Positions 10,858 through 24,198 of a stretch of DNA of 64,000 nt are shown here, one piece after another. Source of the DNA: Hybos culiciformis (taxonomy: Eukaryota; Arthropoda; Insecta; Diptera; Hybotidae); NCBI GenBank assembly GCA_964007475.1, contig OZ023273.1, positions 118,963,812-119,027,811 of the forward strand. Reading direction: 5' to 3'. Within the stretch, counting starts at the first letter, position 1. Each line of letters opens with the position of its first letter. Below the pieces are notes generated by a model. It was given only the letters and a program-made list of their open reading frames with translations, was not told the origin of the DNA and ran no database searches. The position numbers and the translations under genes were made by a program.

Positions 10858-10972
10858 TCTTCATCAAACCTGGAAGTGGTTACATCAAACAATTAAACAT
10901 CACGAATATTTAATTTCTGTCGCTTCAACTGATAAGAAGGAGCAACAAAATCAAAAAAGATTTTGTTATTGA
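10858..10972 (+). other. Possible terminal exon or 5' UTR exon, unassigned
   Basis: A good acceptor (TTTATTTCAG) is followed by a 37-codon open frame beginning LHQTWKWLHQTIKHHEYL and ending in TGA at 10970. An AATAAA lies about 130 bases further on. No upstream coding exons were found and the peptide matches no family I know. It could instead be a 5' UTR exon of Lipt1, or chance: 37 open codons in one of three frames is not rare. Confidence 0.2.
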
Positions 10973-11383
10973 ACCGGCGACAACTCAAATGAATTTATTT
11001 AAAACTTATTATAGTTTTTTTACGTCTATAAAAAATTATAAATTTTACTATAAAACATTTTAAAAACGGCCATTAAAAGTGTCCTACAGTAAAATAATAG
11101 AATAAAGCAAAATAAAATATTGATTACTCAATTCTATTTTTAATATTTTTTAAAAATATTGTATACCTAGACTTTTTTATGTTTTAATAAAAAAAAAAAT
11201 TTTAATACTGCCATTTATAAAACAAAAAAATTAAAAATAAACATTTAAGCTCAATAAACTTTATTTTGAAATTATAAAAAAGAAATTGTAAGAGAAATTA
11301 TCAAAAAAATAATTCAACTGAAAACGAAAAAAGAAAATAAACCTAAAAAAATTATTCAATAAATTCAATAACTTTGATTGCAA

Positions 11384-14300
11384 ATGATTAGCAACAATAC
11401 TAAAATGACAATTTCAATAATAAGACGAAGCATTAGCTCACCAATGTTAACAATTATGACTCCTTTTAAAAAAGTTCCATTATCAGCTGTAAGAAAATTT
11501 TCGTCTTCGAATGCATTATTGTGTCAAAATGGAACGACATCATCAGCAACTCCTCTCATCAAAAAGAAAAAAATCAATGATACTGAGATTAAAAAATCTG
11601 TTTTCATATCTCAATCGAACGACATTTTTACAAATTTGGCGCTTGAAGATTGGTTATTTAAAAATTTCGATTTTACACATCATCATGTTTTAATGCTGTG
11701 GTCGAACAATCCTTGTGTCGTTATTGGTCGTCATCAAAATCCATTCTCTGAAGCAAATATTTCTCAAATAATGAAAAGTGATATTACATTGGCTCGTCGA
11801 AACAGCGGTGGCGGTGCAGTTTATCATGATCGTGGAAATTTAAATTGTACATTTTTTACACCAAGAGAACGCTATAATCGTAAATATAACTTAAATATAT
11901 TAACAAGAGCCATGTTCAGAGAATGGGGTATAAAGACAGATATAAATAAACGAGATGATATCGTTATAAATGATAAAAAGGTGAGTTTTTTGGTTTTATT
12001 TATTTTTTCAAATAATAATATAACGCAAATTTTCAAATCGAAAAGTTTCAGAAAATAATATATACATATAGTCATCATCACTTAATTAGGTTTGCAATTG
12101 CAATTTAAGTAAGTCCAATGAAGCTGAATGCTATCCGTAATATTAAGTACTTATTGAAAATTTTAAATAGTACGGAATCACTTAATTGAATTCTTTGGTC
12201 ATTTAACTTTAATCACAGATTCTCATACATTATTCAGTTTTACTGCAGACAATTAATGATTACATTTGTTTTTATCCTTGACAGATTTCAGGAACCGCTG
12301 CAAAATTGGGAGATCCAAATGCTTATCATCATTGTACACTATTGGTTAACGCAAATAAGAATCATTTAAGTGAATCACTTGTTAAGGCTGATGTGAGTTA
12401 AAAAGATGATTACTTATTTATTTTATGTTAAATTAGGTTACAAGAATAATTAATCTTTTAAAATATTGAATTCTTATTTTCAAATTTTAAGTTTTCCCAT
12501 TTTTGCATAATACTTTGTTTGAAAATATATTTTTTCGTGGTATAATTGTTTTGAAAAATATTTTTATTCAAGATTTTTCTTTGAAAAATATATTAGTTTT
12601 TATATAATTTGTTTTGAGATATATTTTGGTAACAATTTTGTCGAAAACATATTGCAATATCAATATTTTGTTCCACAAATATCAGAGTGATTAATCCCTC
12701 GGAAAAAAATTAATTTTGATTTGCAAAAATAGATTTAATTTTGCTGTTAATTTGAAGATTATTAAGTAGCTAATAGATTTAAAGTTAAATTAAAGAGTTT
12801 CTTACTGACACTTAGAACATTTTCTGATCTACCAGAAATGTGTTTATATATTCAGACATATTCTGTTTTAAGCTCATATTATTCTTTACATTACAATATG
12901 CAATTTTTTTTTTTTAATATTTTTACCAAAAGTAATAGTAATTATATAAAAAGTAACAATAAGTTTTGTTTTATTGTTTCTAGATTGAACTCCATGAATT
13001 ATTTATAAGCATCTTACTTAGCATGATAATTTTTTCTAAGACGCAGTTTTTCATAAGCTCCAACTTTATTTAACTTTATTCTTGAGTTCGAACATAATTT
13101 TTGAATTCATTTTTTTTTTTTTGTTTTTAAATTAAAATTTTGCTATCACAAATAGTATTTTTTTCTTTCAAACAAAACTTTTGAAAAGGTCCAAAGTTCA
13201 AACTTGTTTTAATAATAAATGGAAAATGATATAAATTTTTTTATTTTAATCATATTAAATGTGAATAAAAAAAAATTTAATGGTTTTGTTTTGATCACAT
13301 CGCCATACCACAAACATGTGTTATTTAAAAGAACCAGTTTATTTTTGTGTGTTTTGTTTATATTATTTTTTTGTATGCTCATTTTGATAACAATATTTTA
13401 TTTTTTTCAATGGAAATGAAAATTTTTTCAAAATTATTTTCATATAATATTTTTTACAATCAATATTTTTTACTTGAGAACTCCATATTGAAGTAATTTT
13501 ATTGAAAATAAATTTCTAGAATTGAATACTTATTAAAATGATAAGTTTCAAGCTTTAAAAATATATTTTGTTACATTTACTTAATACAAGCCGATCAGCC
13601 CCATCTCCAGCTTTATTTTATTTTAATCAGTAATATGAAATGTGCGTAGGTAAAAAAAAAATAGAAGTTTTAATAGGTCTTGTTCCCTTCTTAGATGCAT
13701 TTTAAGTCTCCGTCCCAAACGGAAATTTACTCATATTCAGTAAATTTCATAAATGCAAAGTTTGGTTTGTTTTTCATCAATTTATTATATTATTAAAAAA
13801 TTAACAATAAGTCTAAAAGCTACAGATGCCATGATTAAATTTATCGTGGTTAAATTTCATGGAAAAGTTTTTAAAAAAATTTGTAATTTCTCGCAGGGCG
13901 GGTTTAAGACCCTATTTATTCAAATTAATTTTTTTTCCGTATGGTGATAATTAATGTTTTTCCTATATAATGTTTTTTTTTTGATATTTTATTTTATTTT
14001 ATTTTTTTCAAAATAAAAACAAATAGTATTAAAAATTATAATGAATCTCATATATAAAAACAATAATACAAAATAAACATATATGTACGTATATAGCGCA
14101 TGCTTATTGCTTGAGTTTATTATATTATTTTTATATATGATTTTTTAATTGTTGAGGAGCTTAAAAGCACTCAAAAATTGAAACATTATCAATTATATAA
14201 ATTGGTTACAAGATTTTATAGAAAATAACATAATTTTCAAACTTGGAGCAGATTTTTTAAATTATTACATTTCATCATTCTTCGTCTGTCTGACATCTAG

Positions 14301-17300
14301 AGTTAAACGAACAGAAAAAAATATAATAATGTCGCAATGTCAATAATTATTATTGGTTGAATTTCTAAAAATGAATTAATTTTTTTTTTAAATAAAATAA
14401 TAATATAATAGCAGTATATTAAGTGCAGACAATCTTTAAAGCAAATGCACATTATGCACACATATATAAATAAATTTATGGACGGACATATGTACTTTCT
14501 TACATATTTAAAAATTAAAAGATAACAGGGTATTATTCGGATTTAAATAAAATTTCGCTCGAATAATGAATCCAAATATTTCAATTCTAAAATTTATAAT
14601 TATGAAATGTTGATTCCTTACAAGTACCTAACTTAAAGTTTAAATTAATTGCGACTTCATTTATATTTTAAATTTTTTTTTTCAGCTTAAGAAATGTCTA
14701 TTAAATTTTAATGTAATTCATTTTTTCATATCTAATAAACTAGGATCTATATTTATAATGAAAATGAGCTTTAAAATGCGAAAAAATAATCTAATTTTGC
14801 GATTTTACGCTTTTTTTATTTTGAGTTCTGCTTAATTTATTTTCCTTTTATTTTACAATTTTGTTTTTTTATTCTTAAAGCTAGATATATGTTTTTTTTT
14901 TAATAACTAATGTGCCTATTTCAAAATCCCTAGTTAATCTGCGATTTTACGCTTAAATTGAGAACTTTGTAGTTCTTTAGTTCGTTCATTAGAAGTAGTG
15001 TTAATTAAAAAATTTTCATTTAATTTATGAAATATTTTAATTTCGTACTTGAATTAATTTTACTGGTTTTGCGAAGCTCTAAATCTCCTTGTTTGCAACT
15101 TCACTATCGGAATTCAGAAAACCTTGAAAAAACCTTGAAATAATATAATTTTTTAATCTCTGGTCCGATTCAATAATGCAATTAAATGTGAAAACTTTAA
15201 AACAAAAATATTTACTTTCAATAAGTGGACTTTAAATTATAAAATTTTTTTTTTTTATTTTTTAATTTTAATTTATAACTACAATTTAAAATTATAATTA
15301 AAATGCTTATATTAGATCTTAACTGCTAAGGTTTTTAGCCCTATATGGTTTATTTGCAAAATATATTTGGAAATTCATCTGTTTGATATTTTACTAAATA
15401 TTATTATAAAATATAAATAAGATTCTGATGATGTATTAAATCAAATAAATAAACCAATATTGGCCAATATCACTTAATGAATGTTATTAAAAATTCAATT
15501 TAATACACTGAAACATATCAATAATACAAACATCTATTATTTATTGATATTAAACTTATTTACCCAGTAAAATAATTTTCTGAGCGTTCGCAGAACTTCG
15601 TATCTTCATTTTTTTTGAGTTTAGAATCTTTAGAACAAAACATCATTCTAAACTCATTTTAAGAAAATGTTCTACAAATACCTATTTCAAATAATTCGAT
15701 ATTGTTATTAGTGCAATTAAGTATTTTGCAAGAAAATATAAAGAAATACTTCGAAAAGAGATTTTAATTTCAATTCGAAATATGTACAGAACCACGTCCT
15801 AAAAGATTGTCATTCCTACTCTACTCATGCCGTTAAGACCATGCTAATTAACAATTTAATTAAACGTAATTCATGCACATGAATAATTATAATAATGTTT
15901 ATGACGCACGGCATATTTATTTTATAATTTTGTCCAAATTTATTGTATATGTAAATAAAGTGGATGATATTTACGTACAATCAGCACGTTTACGTACAGA
16001 AAAATCGAATTAACTATGATTGTTATCAAAAATTCAATTAATATGAGATAATCTGATGATATGATATTTCATTTCAAATCTCTGAGAATAATTCAAGAAA
16101 TTGTTTTATTTTCTTTTTTCTTCTATAAAAATTTACGTAGAGATAATTTTTATTTTAATATTTGGGTATTTGATTTATTTTAACGTTTGGACATTTTCAC
16201 ACAAAGTTTTTTTTTTTTTTATGTTCAGATCACACAGACGATGCGTGATGTGATACATTAGTTCTTTTCTCGTCACAGTCATAAAATGAACATGATGCTT
16301 TTGCACAAGTTAATAAAAAAAAAATTATTTTTATTAGTTGACAATAACAGCAAGTTGTGGATCAAAAATTTTAAATCATAATACAATAATTTATTAATGT
16401 CTTGACAATACATATTAATTTTCTAGTATCAGAAATCTTGAGCCATGAAAAGTAAAGGTACTTCTTTAAATATTATGGCTTTTCTTTTTATTTCAACTAG
16501 TAAAGTAGAGTTTTGTTAAAGAAAAAAGTTTAAAATTGAATTATTTCATTTATTTTTAAAACTATTTGTATCTGTGACAATACAGATAGTACTTATTATA
16601 TATGTATTTAAAAAAGAAATAATCTCCTCTGTATGGTCTTAAATCTCGTCTGTATGGACTTAAAATAGGTACTTGCGAATTAAAATATAATGCACATCGT
16701 AAATTATATGGTTTAATAAAATTATAATACTCAGGTATTAAACAATATATTTAGCAGGTATAGAAATCTTATGAAATGCATTTAATAATATTAGATATGT
16801 CTTTAGTTTCTTTAGTTGGTTTAAAATTGATAACTTCATTATGAAGGATTTTAAATAGATATACATTGTATTAAATTAAAATTTCGGAATATTTTTAAGA
16901 ATATCATTAGAAACTTGAGACTGATTATAAAACTGATTGGTGTAAATCTTAAATCAATATATGAAAACTGTGCATTATTTATTATTAACCTAAAGTAAAA
17001 TTATTTTAAATACATACATAATGTACACCTACAAAAATCAGAATATTTTTTATACGAATCAATCCTTATTGTTCTATTATAGTTTATGCACATCTGGTCT
17101 ACTTAAATGTACTTAAATATTTTTTGTGTACAATATTATTATATATTATAGTTTTGCAAAAAAAGTAGGTATTACTTCAATAAGAACAAAGTCCTTAAAC
17201 GAACAATAAGTGGGAATTCGAAGCTTAGACATATATATATATATTGTTAATAATATAATTTATGTTATAATATTGTAAGTACAAGTAGTGACAGAATTTT

Positions 17301-18447
17301 TGTAAATATTTTTTGCGTAATATCCTGGATCAAATTAAAATTCACATTTCAGATAAGCAAAGTGCAATTAATTTTCAAATCTTTTTTATGCGCAGTTATA
17401 GAAGATATTATTAGAATATTTTATTGTTATAAAAACAGAACTAAACTTAAAAAATTCTCAATGCCTTTTAATAAGATTATTCTATTTCTTTTTAGGTGAA
17501 GTACGTGACCAAAGCGAGTCCTTCTGTTAAATCATCTGTTAAAAATTTAGCTGATGTTAATAAATCTGTAAATGTGCCACAATTATTGTCAGCTATTGGT
17601 TATGAGTTTTTACGAACATCAGCAACTGAGTTACAAGATGGTGGTCGGGAAATGGCAATGCAACAAAGAGGTTTTCAATTAATAAATCCAACAGAAAAAT
17701 GGTTCCCCGGAATAAATGAAATACGCAACACATTCTCATCATGGGATTGGTGTATTGGAAAAACCCCAAAATTCACTGTTGAAAAAGAAATTTTCTTAAA
17801 AGGTGACGATGAGGAGCACAAAATTCTTCTAAAAATTGAGATCGATAAGGTATTTTAATTTTTTCGTTTTTGCGTTATATTTATATTTCTCACGAATTTG
17901 AACACAATAAAATCCACTTACTATTAATATGTCTACAAAAGATTGAGATTAGAGGACAATTAATTTATAACAGATCAAAATAGTTTTTTGAATTCAGTGT
18001 TAAAATTATCTTGGCTCGAGTATTTTCGGGAGGATAAACTAATTATTTCTGGTTCAAGTTTTTTTTAATTATTATTTTCAATTTAAATATTATATATTTA
18101 TCGATGTATTTGTATACATTATAAAGTCTTGAGATTAAGCTGATTTTCGAACTAATATTTCTAGAATAATAAATAAAGATCGATACAAAACTTAATGCAG
18201 TAAGGGCAATACAATCTTGTTGCATTGTGTTTTGAACCGCACAAAGAAATATTTAAATAATGTATTAATTTTTTATTTTTAGGGATTAATAAATGATATA
18301 AATTTAACATTGCCTACAAATGATACTGTTCCAATTGTTTCCAAGTTAATAAACCAGCCGTATAATGAGAACAATTTGCATGATATAATTGATGCTTTAA
18401 AGTTGGTTTCAACTGATAATATGAAACAAGCTATGAATGGAATGTGA
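11384..18447 (+). CDS. Lipt1: Lipoyltransferase 1, mitochondrial
   Basis: Four exons, 11384-11980, 12285-12392, 17496-17849 and 18283-18447 (TGA), join in phase to 407 residues (human 373). The first about 50 residues are rich in Ser, Arg and Lys and poor in acid (IIRRSISSPMLTIM, VRKFSSSNALL), fitting a mitochondrial presequence. The catalytic core follows: LALEDWLFKN, LMLWSNNPCVVIGRHQNP, the signature RRNSGGGAVYHDRGNLN near residue 145, and the lysine motif K-ISGTAAKLG that holds lipoyl-AMP, split across the first intron. Exon 3 encodes the accessory lobe, with LINPTEKWFPGINEI and WDWCIGKTPKFTVEKE. In the family the enzyme moves lipoyl groups to E2 subunits of pyruvate, oxoglutarate and branched-chain dehydrogenases. 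All key motifs are intact. The first ATG at 11384 was chosen; another in-frame ATG at 11402 is possible. Confidence 0.95.
12393..17495 (+). other. Lipt1 intron 2, 5.1 kb
   Basis: Long AT-rich intron without recognised coding exons. It holds a LINE 3' fragment at 15240-15355 and a repeated TGCGATTTTACGCTT string about 14797 and 14939. Its size accounts for most of the gene. Confidence 0.7.
15240..15355 (-). mobile_element. LINE 3'-end fragment
   Basis: Read on the minus strand this ends in a poly-A tract (plus-strand T run about 15247-15257), preceded by CCTTAGCAGTTAAGATC. The same block (CCCTAGCAGCTAAGATC) stands at the matching place in the 3' UTR of the retrotransposon at 37252-38396. It is therefore a diverged, severely 5'-truncated copy of a related non-LTR element. 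No target duplication could be made out. Confidence 0.5.
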
Positions 18448-20002
18448 AAACTAATTATTTGAATATTTCCCAATGTCCCATTGTTTAGTTTTTTTAATAT
18501 GTATAACTAATTTTAATTTTATATATACTGATAGTTTTTTCTTTGCGTGATGTGTAAATTGAATTCACTTCACTCAAATAAGGTTTTTAAATATGTTCAA
18601 TTAAACTTTAATGTGGAATATATTTCGTTTCTAAATTCAGTTTTAAATTGAGCGTTAATGATAATACCTTTATTTCTATAATTTCTTAAGGTTTTATTTG
18701 TTTATTATTTTTGTAGAATATGAAAGCGAAATTATAATTCGAAACAGAAGTAGAAAAAAAAATTATGTTATTATAAAAATTGAAAAATAAATTACTTGTG
18801 AATTACCGAAGTGGGAGAGAAATTCGTTGATTTATGTGATTTAACTGAATATTTATAAACTCTAGAACTCTGAGTTCAGAGATATTGACTATTGAAAGAA
18901 AATCCGTTATATCACTAATTAAATTATAATTAGTTGTTGCTTCAACCTAATTGAAAGTATCACTCTCATCTGTTTTGAAAATATTATTTTCTTATCATTA
19001 TGTAAAAAAAATGTGATTAAATGCATTTCTTATCTTTAATTTTTTTTATTTTCAATTTTTATGTTGCTTTATTCTATTTAGTTTAAAAAAGCTTTCATTA
19101 ATTTCTGTTTTTTGTTTGTTGATTCAATGATTTTATTGTTGTTTTAATGAAATTAGGAATTAATTTAGAATTAGGAAAATATTTACCATAATGACGTTAA
19201 TAAAATTAATAATTTCTGTAAAATTTTTATAAGTTTTTGAGCTTTAAAAAGAAATTTTTTTAATATTTGTAATCTTTTATAGCTCGAAAAAGAATTAAAA
19301 TAAAAAATTGAAAGATTCTTGAAAAATAATTTTGAGTAATTAAAATTTTTTTTCTTTTTTTTTTTTTTTAGAAAACATCAATTACCGTGCCTTCTATAAA
19401 TTTATTGAAGTTAATATTATTGCTATAAGCTTTCACATTACCCAAAAGAAATATTAAAACCATATATTTTGATAATACCAAAAAAATAAAAAAGATTAAA
19501 TAAAAATTATGTGATAACAGGAATAATATTTGTTTTTTATTAATTTTAGTAAATCTCTTTGCGCAAACTTCCTCCTGATGATATTTAATGTTAACTTTAT
19601 TATATGATTCTCTCTCTATTATTATGATTCTTCCTCTATAGTTAAATCCATCTACATCTTTATTTTACGGTAGATACTCGTTTGATGGGATAAATCAACT
19701 AGTGTTGAAGTGGAATTCAATTTTTAATCAAAACTTTTTTAGGAAAAATTTTAAGAAAATTATATTTGTATTTTAAATTATATATATATATAAGAAATCA
19801 ATAAATTTTTCAACTTTTGATAGTTTTTATTTCACCTACATACAAATACATCATTTCAAAACTACCAATATTTAATAACATTAAGTAATGTATATTTTAC
19901 GCGAAGGACAAAACACTAATTCACTACTACAATATTTTATAATTAATTTTAATTCATTAAGAAGAACAAATCTCAGATATTTTTCTATATTTGTTTTTTA
20001 TT
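18448..20002. other. Convergent intergenic, Lipt1 and Odad4
   Basis: No gene was recognised. The likely Lipt1 poly(A) signal is AATAAA at 18786-18791, and the likely Odad4 signal is at 19997-20002 on the minus strand, directly after its stop codon. The rest is AT-rich with poly-T tracts. Confidence 0.5.
19997..20002 (-). terminator. Polyadenylation signal, Odad4
   Basis: AATAAA on the minus strand abuts the TAA stop at 20003. Such closeness supports the stop as the true end of the gene rather than a read-through into further exons. Confidence 0.45.
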
Positions 20003-23000
20003 TTAAAACCAAACAGGAATATTTTCAGGGTCGACATTCGTTTTATTTGGAAATGAAGTGCACGGACGTTGTTGACGCCAAAATTCTTGTCTTTTATTTA
20101 AAAATTCTAATCCTTCTTTTGCGTAAACTGAAATATTTTCTGTATTGGTATCAGCCCTTTTCAGATCTGGATGCTTCAGTAAATTCTCCAAATATTCTTT
20201 ATCAACACAAAGTTCACCTAAAAATAATATAAGTATAATATTTATTGCTATTTAAAACGAAACGAAATAATAGTACCCTTTCCTATACTATATAATTTTT
20301 GTAATGTGTACCTTGCATCTATTAAGAAAAATTGTACGAATATTTTTAATTTTAAAATAATTTTTCACATAACATTCAAACACTACAACTTCTTAAATCT
20401 GATTATCTCAAATGTATTTTATAAGGATTTATTATATTTTAATTTTAAATCACTGAGGTACATAGAATACTGTGTGTAAGTATATAGTGTCAAATCACAA
20501 GCGCTAATTGGGAACAACACCAGGAGAGGAGTTCCGCCACTTTAAACAACCAACCAGATAGGGGGCATTAACGCCAATTGATATGCTAATTAGCTTGTGC
20601 TCCAATAGTTTTAAATTTTCATTTAGCAATACATACTTACATGTGACGAGTTTTGATATTAATGCTATTTATAAACTCAATTAATTTTAATTTCACATTT
20701 TTATACCTAAAAGTTTTCGAGCATTTCTTTTTTCATGATCAATCGGCTTTGCGGCACGAAATGTTGTTTTGGATGATTTTGATGCTTGTGATTTCGGTGT
20801 GTCACTCGTTTTTGTTTTTGTAGGCTTTTTTTGTTTAGTTGAAGCAGTACCTTGTTTTCCACTTATACCAATTGTATTTTCTATTGCTTCTTGAGTTTTT
20901 TGAACACCTAACCGAAACGATGTTAATTCAGGTCTGGCTCTTAAGCCACAATGGAAAAACATTAAACTTTGTTCAAATTGCCCTAAATAATAAAGTGATT
21001 CAGCCTTCTGGTAAATAGCTCGAATATTGTTTTTATCCACAGTGAGGGCGGTCTCTGCATCCTTTAAATACAAAATTGCATTACTTACATTTTATTTAAT
21101 ATAAACTATACTATACTTTTGATTTTTTTGCACAATATACATATGTTATATAATTTTATTAATTATTTATTAAGAAAATTATTAATTATTTATTAAGAAA
21201 ATTATTAATTATTTATTAAGAAAATTATAGTTTTAAAATTTTAAATCAACCTAACTTGATAATTTTATTATTTTAGTTTTTCGTAAACTCACCTGTAGTG
21301 CTTGGCTAGGCTTCCCAAGTAAAAGATAACATTTACTTCTAAATAAATAAAAAAAAAAATTAACTTTAGAAATAAATGTAAATAAATGTAAACCTTTTGT
21401 AATGTCGTACTTTTTAATTTCATCGACTTAAACTATATTGTGGTTTAATAATTTATATTATTTTCTTGTAGGTTGGAGTTAAGATTTCTCATTAGAGCCG
21501 GAAATCTCAATCTTATTGACAAGAAACACATTTTATTTTATCTAGTTTTCATTTAGTTCTTCATCTTCCGTACTTCAATGATTTATACACAAATCAAAGT
21601 TTCTCTTTAGCCAGAATTAATAATTTATTTATTTAGTTCAATTTTACCATGTTGAGAAAGCTATTTTTAATAGTTTTAACTACATTGTAAACAATATGAA
21701 GCGATTCTTGCATATAGAAAATGTATTTCATTTACTAATAAGACTTGTTATAATATCTAAATAATTTGTTTTTTTAAACTTGTCTAAATTATTATATGAA
21801 AAAAAAAGAAAACCGGGATTCCGGAGATTTGTGTACAACATCCAGTGTTAAAATATCAGGATATAGTACAGATTGATTTTGTAAGAGTTGAAACATTATA
21901 CATAGGTACTGTAAACAAATGGCAACATTTTTTTAAATTAAATTTATCATAATTTATAATAATTTACCTTGCTATCAAAGCATTAGTATCAGTATTGTGT
22001 AAATCCAAAGCCTAGAAATATTAAACAAATTTGCACATTTGTATTTTTTAACTTCTAAAAACACAAAATTATTACAAGTAATTAATGTACCTATATTCCT
22101 TCAAGTTTAAATAATTTAGTTAACGTATTTTTTTTAAATTTATTTAAGTTATTTAACGTAATTGAAATATATACCTCTATTGCCAGTTATTGTTCGAGAT
22201 CAATAGTGTCAAAAAAAAAAACTTACTCTGCTTAACACAATGGTGTCCTTCAATAATCTCCTGAATAAGTTGAGTCAAAACTTATGTATTGTTGGTTGAC
22301 TTTATATAGAAACTTTTCGTTATGACAATTTCCCTCTCTTTTAGTCTCGCTACAAAAATTTATGTAAAGTCCGTTTTGGTGTTTATTTCGTGGATTAAAC
22401 TGTATATATATATAATTCGATAGTCGACTAAGATTCCAAAAATAAAAAAATAATCTTACAAGGATGATATGTTTATTTTCCGATCATTACCAGACCTTAC
22501 GATTTTTTGTTCTACATATAAAAATTTTTTTCCTAATGGTTATAAGATAAAAAAGTTTATTAATTAAAAACCAATAAATATTTGATGGCGAAAAAGAATT
22601 ATATCGAAATGGCAAAAAAAATTTTAGTGATGAAAAGTTTTGAATTATAGGATTTACACCTAAATATTTTTGATACCGCTTAAATAAATATTAACCTTGC
22701 TTAGGGATAATAAAGCATTTTCATAATTTCCATTTTTGATTTCCTTTAATCCTAACGCAATCAAAGAAGATGGATCAGCTTCTTCTGGTATTAACATTGC
22801 TTCTGATCTGTCATGCTTTTGCTTCAGTTTCAAAGATTGTTTTATATCAAAACTACCAGCAGAAACTGCAGCAGCTCTGTCCTTATCAGTGTACACTTCA
22901 TTATGAATACCATCTCTTGGAGGTCTCTTACGTTTCAATGATTCCGAATCAATTTTAGCAGATTTTCCACGTTTCTTTGGCTTCTCAGGCAATTGTTCAG

Positions 23001-23265
23001 TGATGGTTTTTCGACGAGCTCTTGATTTCGGTACTTCAGTTTCATCAGTGTCAAATTTAAATTTAATTTTAGATTTTTTTGTTTTATCAAGTTCAACATG
23101 TTCTTGCTCTTCTTCATTTATTCCAATTCGAACTATAGACAAATATTGATTTCAAATTGCAAAAAAAAATTATAAATAGCCTAAAATAAAATTACCAAAA
23201 GATTGTAAGAGTTCATCTTCCTTATCTGGGCCCAAAATATCATAAACGCCTCGTTTCTTAGACAT
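20003..23265 (-). CDS. Odad4: Outer dynein arm docking complex subunit 4 (TTC25), short form
   Basis: Six minus-strand exons, 23196-23265, 22696-23132, 21968-22011, 21293-21338, 20707-21061 and 20003-20217, join in phase to 388 residues. Residues about 25-125 are charged and low-complexity with basic clusters (KSRARRK, KPKKRGK, KRKRPP). About three TPR units follow at residues 143-245, with NGNYENALLSLSK, SKCYLLLGKPSQALQ and KAESLYYLGQFEQSLMFFH. Next come the TTC25 hallmarks GVQKTQEAIENTIG, LLGELCVDKEYLENLL near residue 316 and FWRQQRP near residue 365. In vertebrates TTC25 sits on axonemal doublets and helps dock outer dynein arms; in an insect this would serve sperm flagella or chordotonal cilia. 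The protein stops about 16 residues after FWRQQRP, whereas human TTC25 (672 residues) continues into a second TPR array, and AATAAA follows the stop at once. Confidence 0.85.
20496..20600 (+). repeat. Short palindromic repeat in Odad4 intron 5
   Basis: The segment is more GC-rich than its intron. Its ends are inverted: CACAAGC then TAATT near 20499, and AATTAGCTTGTG near 20586. Inner blocks AGCGCTAATTGG, TTCCGCCA and TTTAA with CAACCA recur in the same order on the minus strand at 23470-23580, which suggests a small dispersed repeat family. Confidence 0.4.
21158..21226. repeat. Tandem repeat, 3 x 23 bp
   Basis: Three exact copies of a 23-base unit beginning ATTAATTATTTATTAAG lie head to tail in Odad4 intron 4. 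It is an ordinary AT-rich minisatellite; exact identity implies recent expansion. Confidence 0.95.
22012..22695 (-). other. Odad4 intron 2
   Basis: AT-rich intron. Nothing recognised beyond the splice signals. Confidence 0.6.
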
Positions 23266-23469
23266 TTTGTATTTAAAATATTCAGAATTTTAATAAATTT
23301 CTTTTGACACTTTCAAGTGAAATATTTCCACTTAAATGCACCACTTCGAAAAAGTAGTTGCTTAGAAACTATCTGAGAATCAATTTTATTGCACGAAATA
23401 TTTTTTGTTATAGATTTAAAAAATGTCCATATGAAAGATTTTCTATTTCAACATACAAGTTTTTTGATC

Positions 23470-23640
23470 AACGATATTTGTATTTCCAGGCTGGTTGGTT
23501 AAAATGGCGAAAACCTCGAATCTACAGGGGTTTCCAATTAGCGCTTTCCACCGTTTTGCTACCATTAACACTCACAACCAAGGCCTAGCGGCGATAATAG
23601 AGCTAAATCCACCCCGTGGTTGATCATTTCCCTGGGTTTT
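23470..23640 (-). repeat. Diverged repeat upstream of Odad4 start
   Basis: An island of more balanced base composition lies 200-375 bases upstream of the Odad4 ATG. On the minus strand it contains AGCGCTAATTGG, GTTTTCGCCATTTTAA and CCAACCAGCC, in the same order and spacing as the repeat at 20496-20600. It could be a SINE or MITE remnant or, given its place, a promoter-associated element. CGCCAT also fits the Pho/YY1 core, but that is a weak match. Confidence 0.35.
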
Positions 23641-24198
23641 GCTGACTGTATTTTAGGTATTTTAGGACTGAAATTTTGAATTTTATTTCTAGGTATATTA
23701 CAAGCTTCAAATTGAATAAGTAATATATTTGGTCATCTATGCATAAATTCTCTAATTTTCTTTTTATATAAATTAATCAAAAATTGTTGCTACGACTTAT
23801 GTCAATCTTGAATTTGATTTTATATACATATTTTATGTTAATTGAGTAATTTTCCGTTACGCTGTTATCTTCTATGGTTCATGAAAATTGCTGACTGACT
23901 TATGTTTTTCGTTCTATGTGACTTATTTAAAGGGATTTCTATAAAATACATATATGTGTCAAACTAACAATTGTCGTCTCTTTGTATTAGCGATGTCAAA
24001 ACAGTTTTCTTTAATACACAACTTATTGTTTAAGTGTGCCTTTTCCTGTGTAAGATCATTAAAACATACACATTTAGTACCTAAGCATACGTGCAAAACT
24101 CCAATTTTATTAGAAATGTCTCTTCGTTACGAATATCAAATTATGTTATTTCGCATAAAATTAATAAAATTAAATATTTTGTAAAATAATTAAATTAC

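Noticed and set aside
22770..23117. Other-frame ORFs over Odad4 exon 2
   Set aside because: Shadows of the identified exon on both strands.
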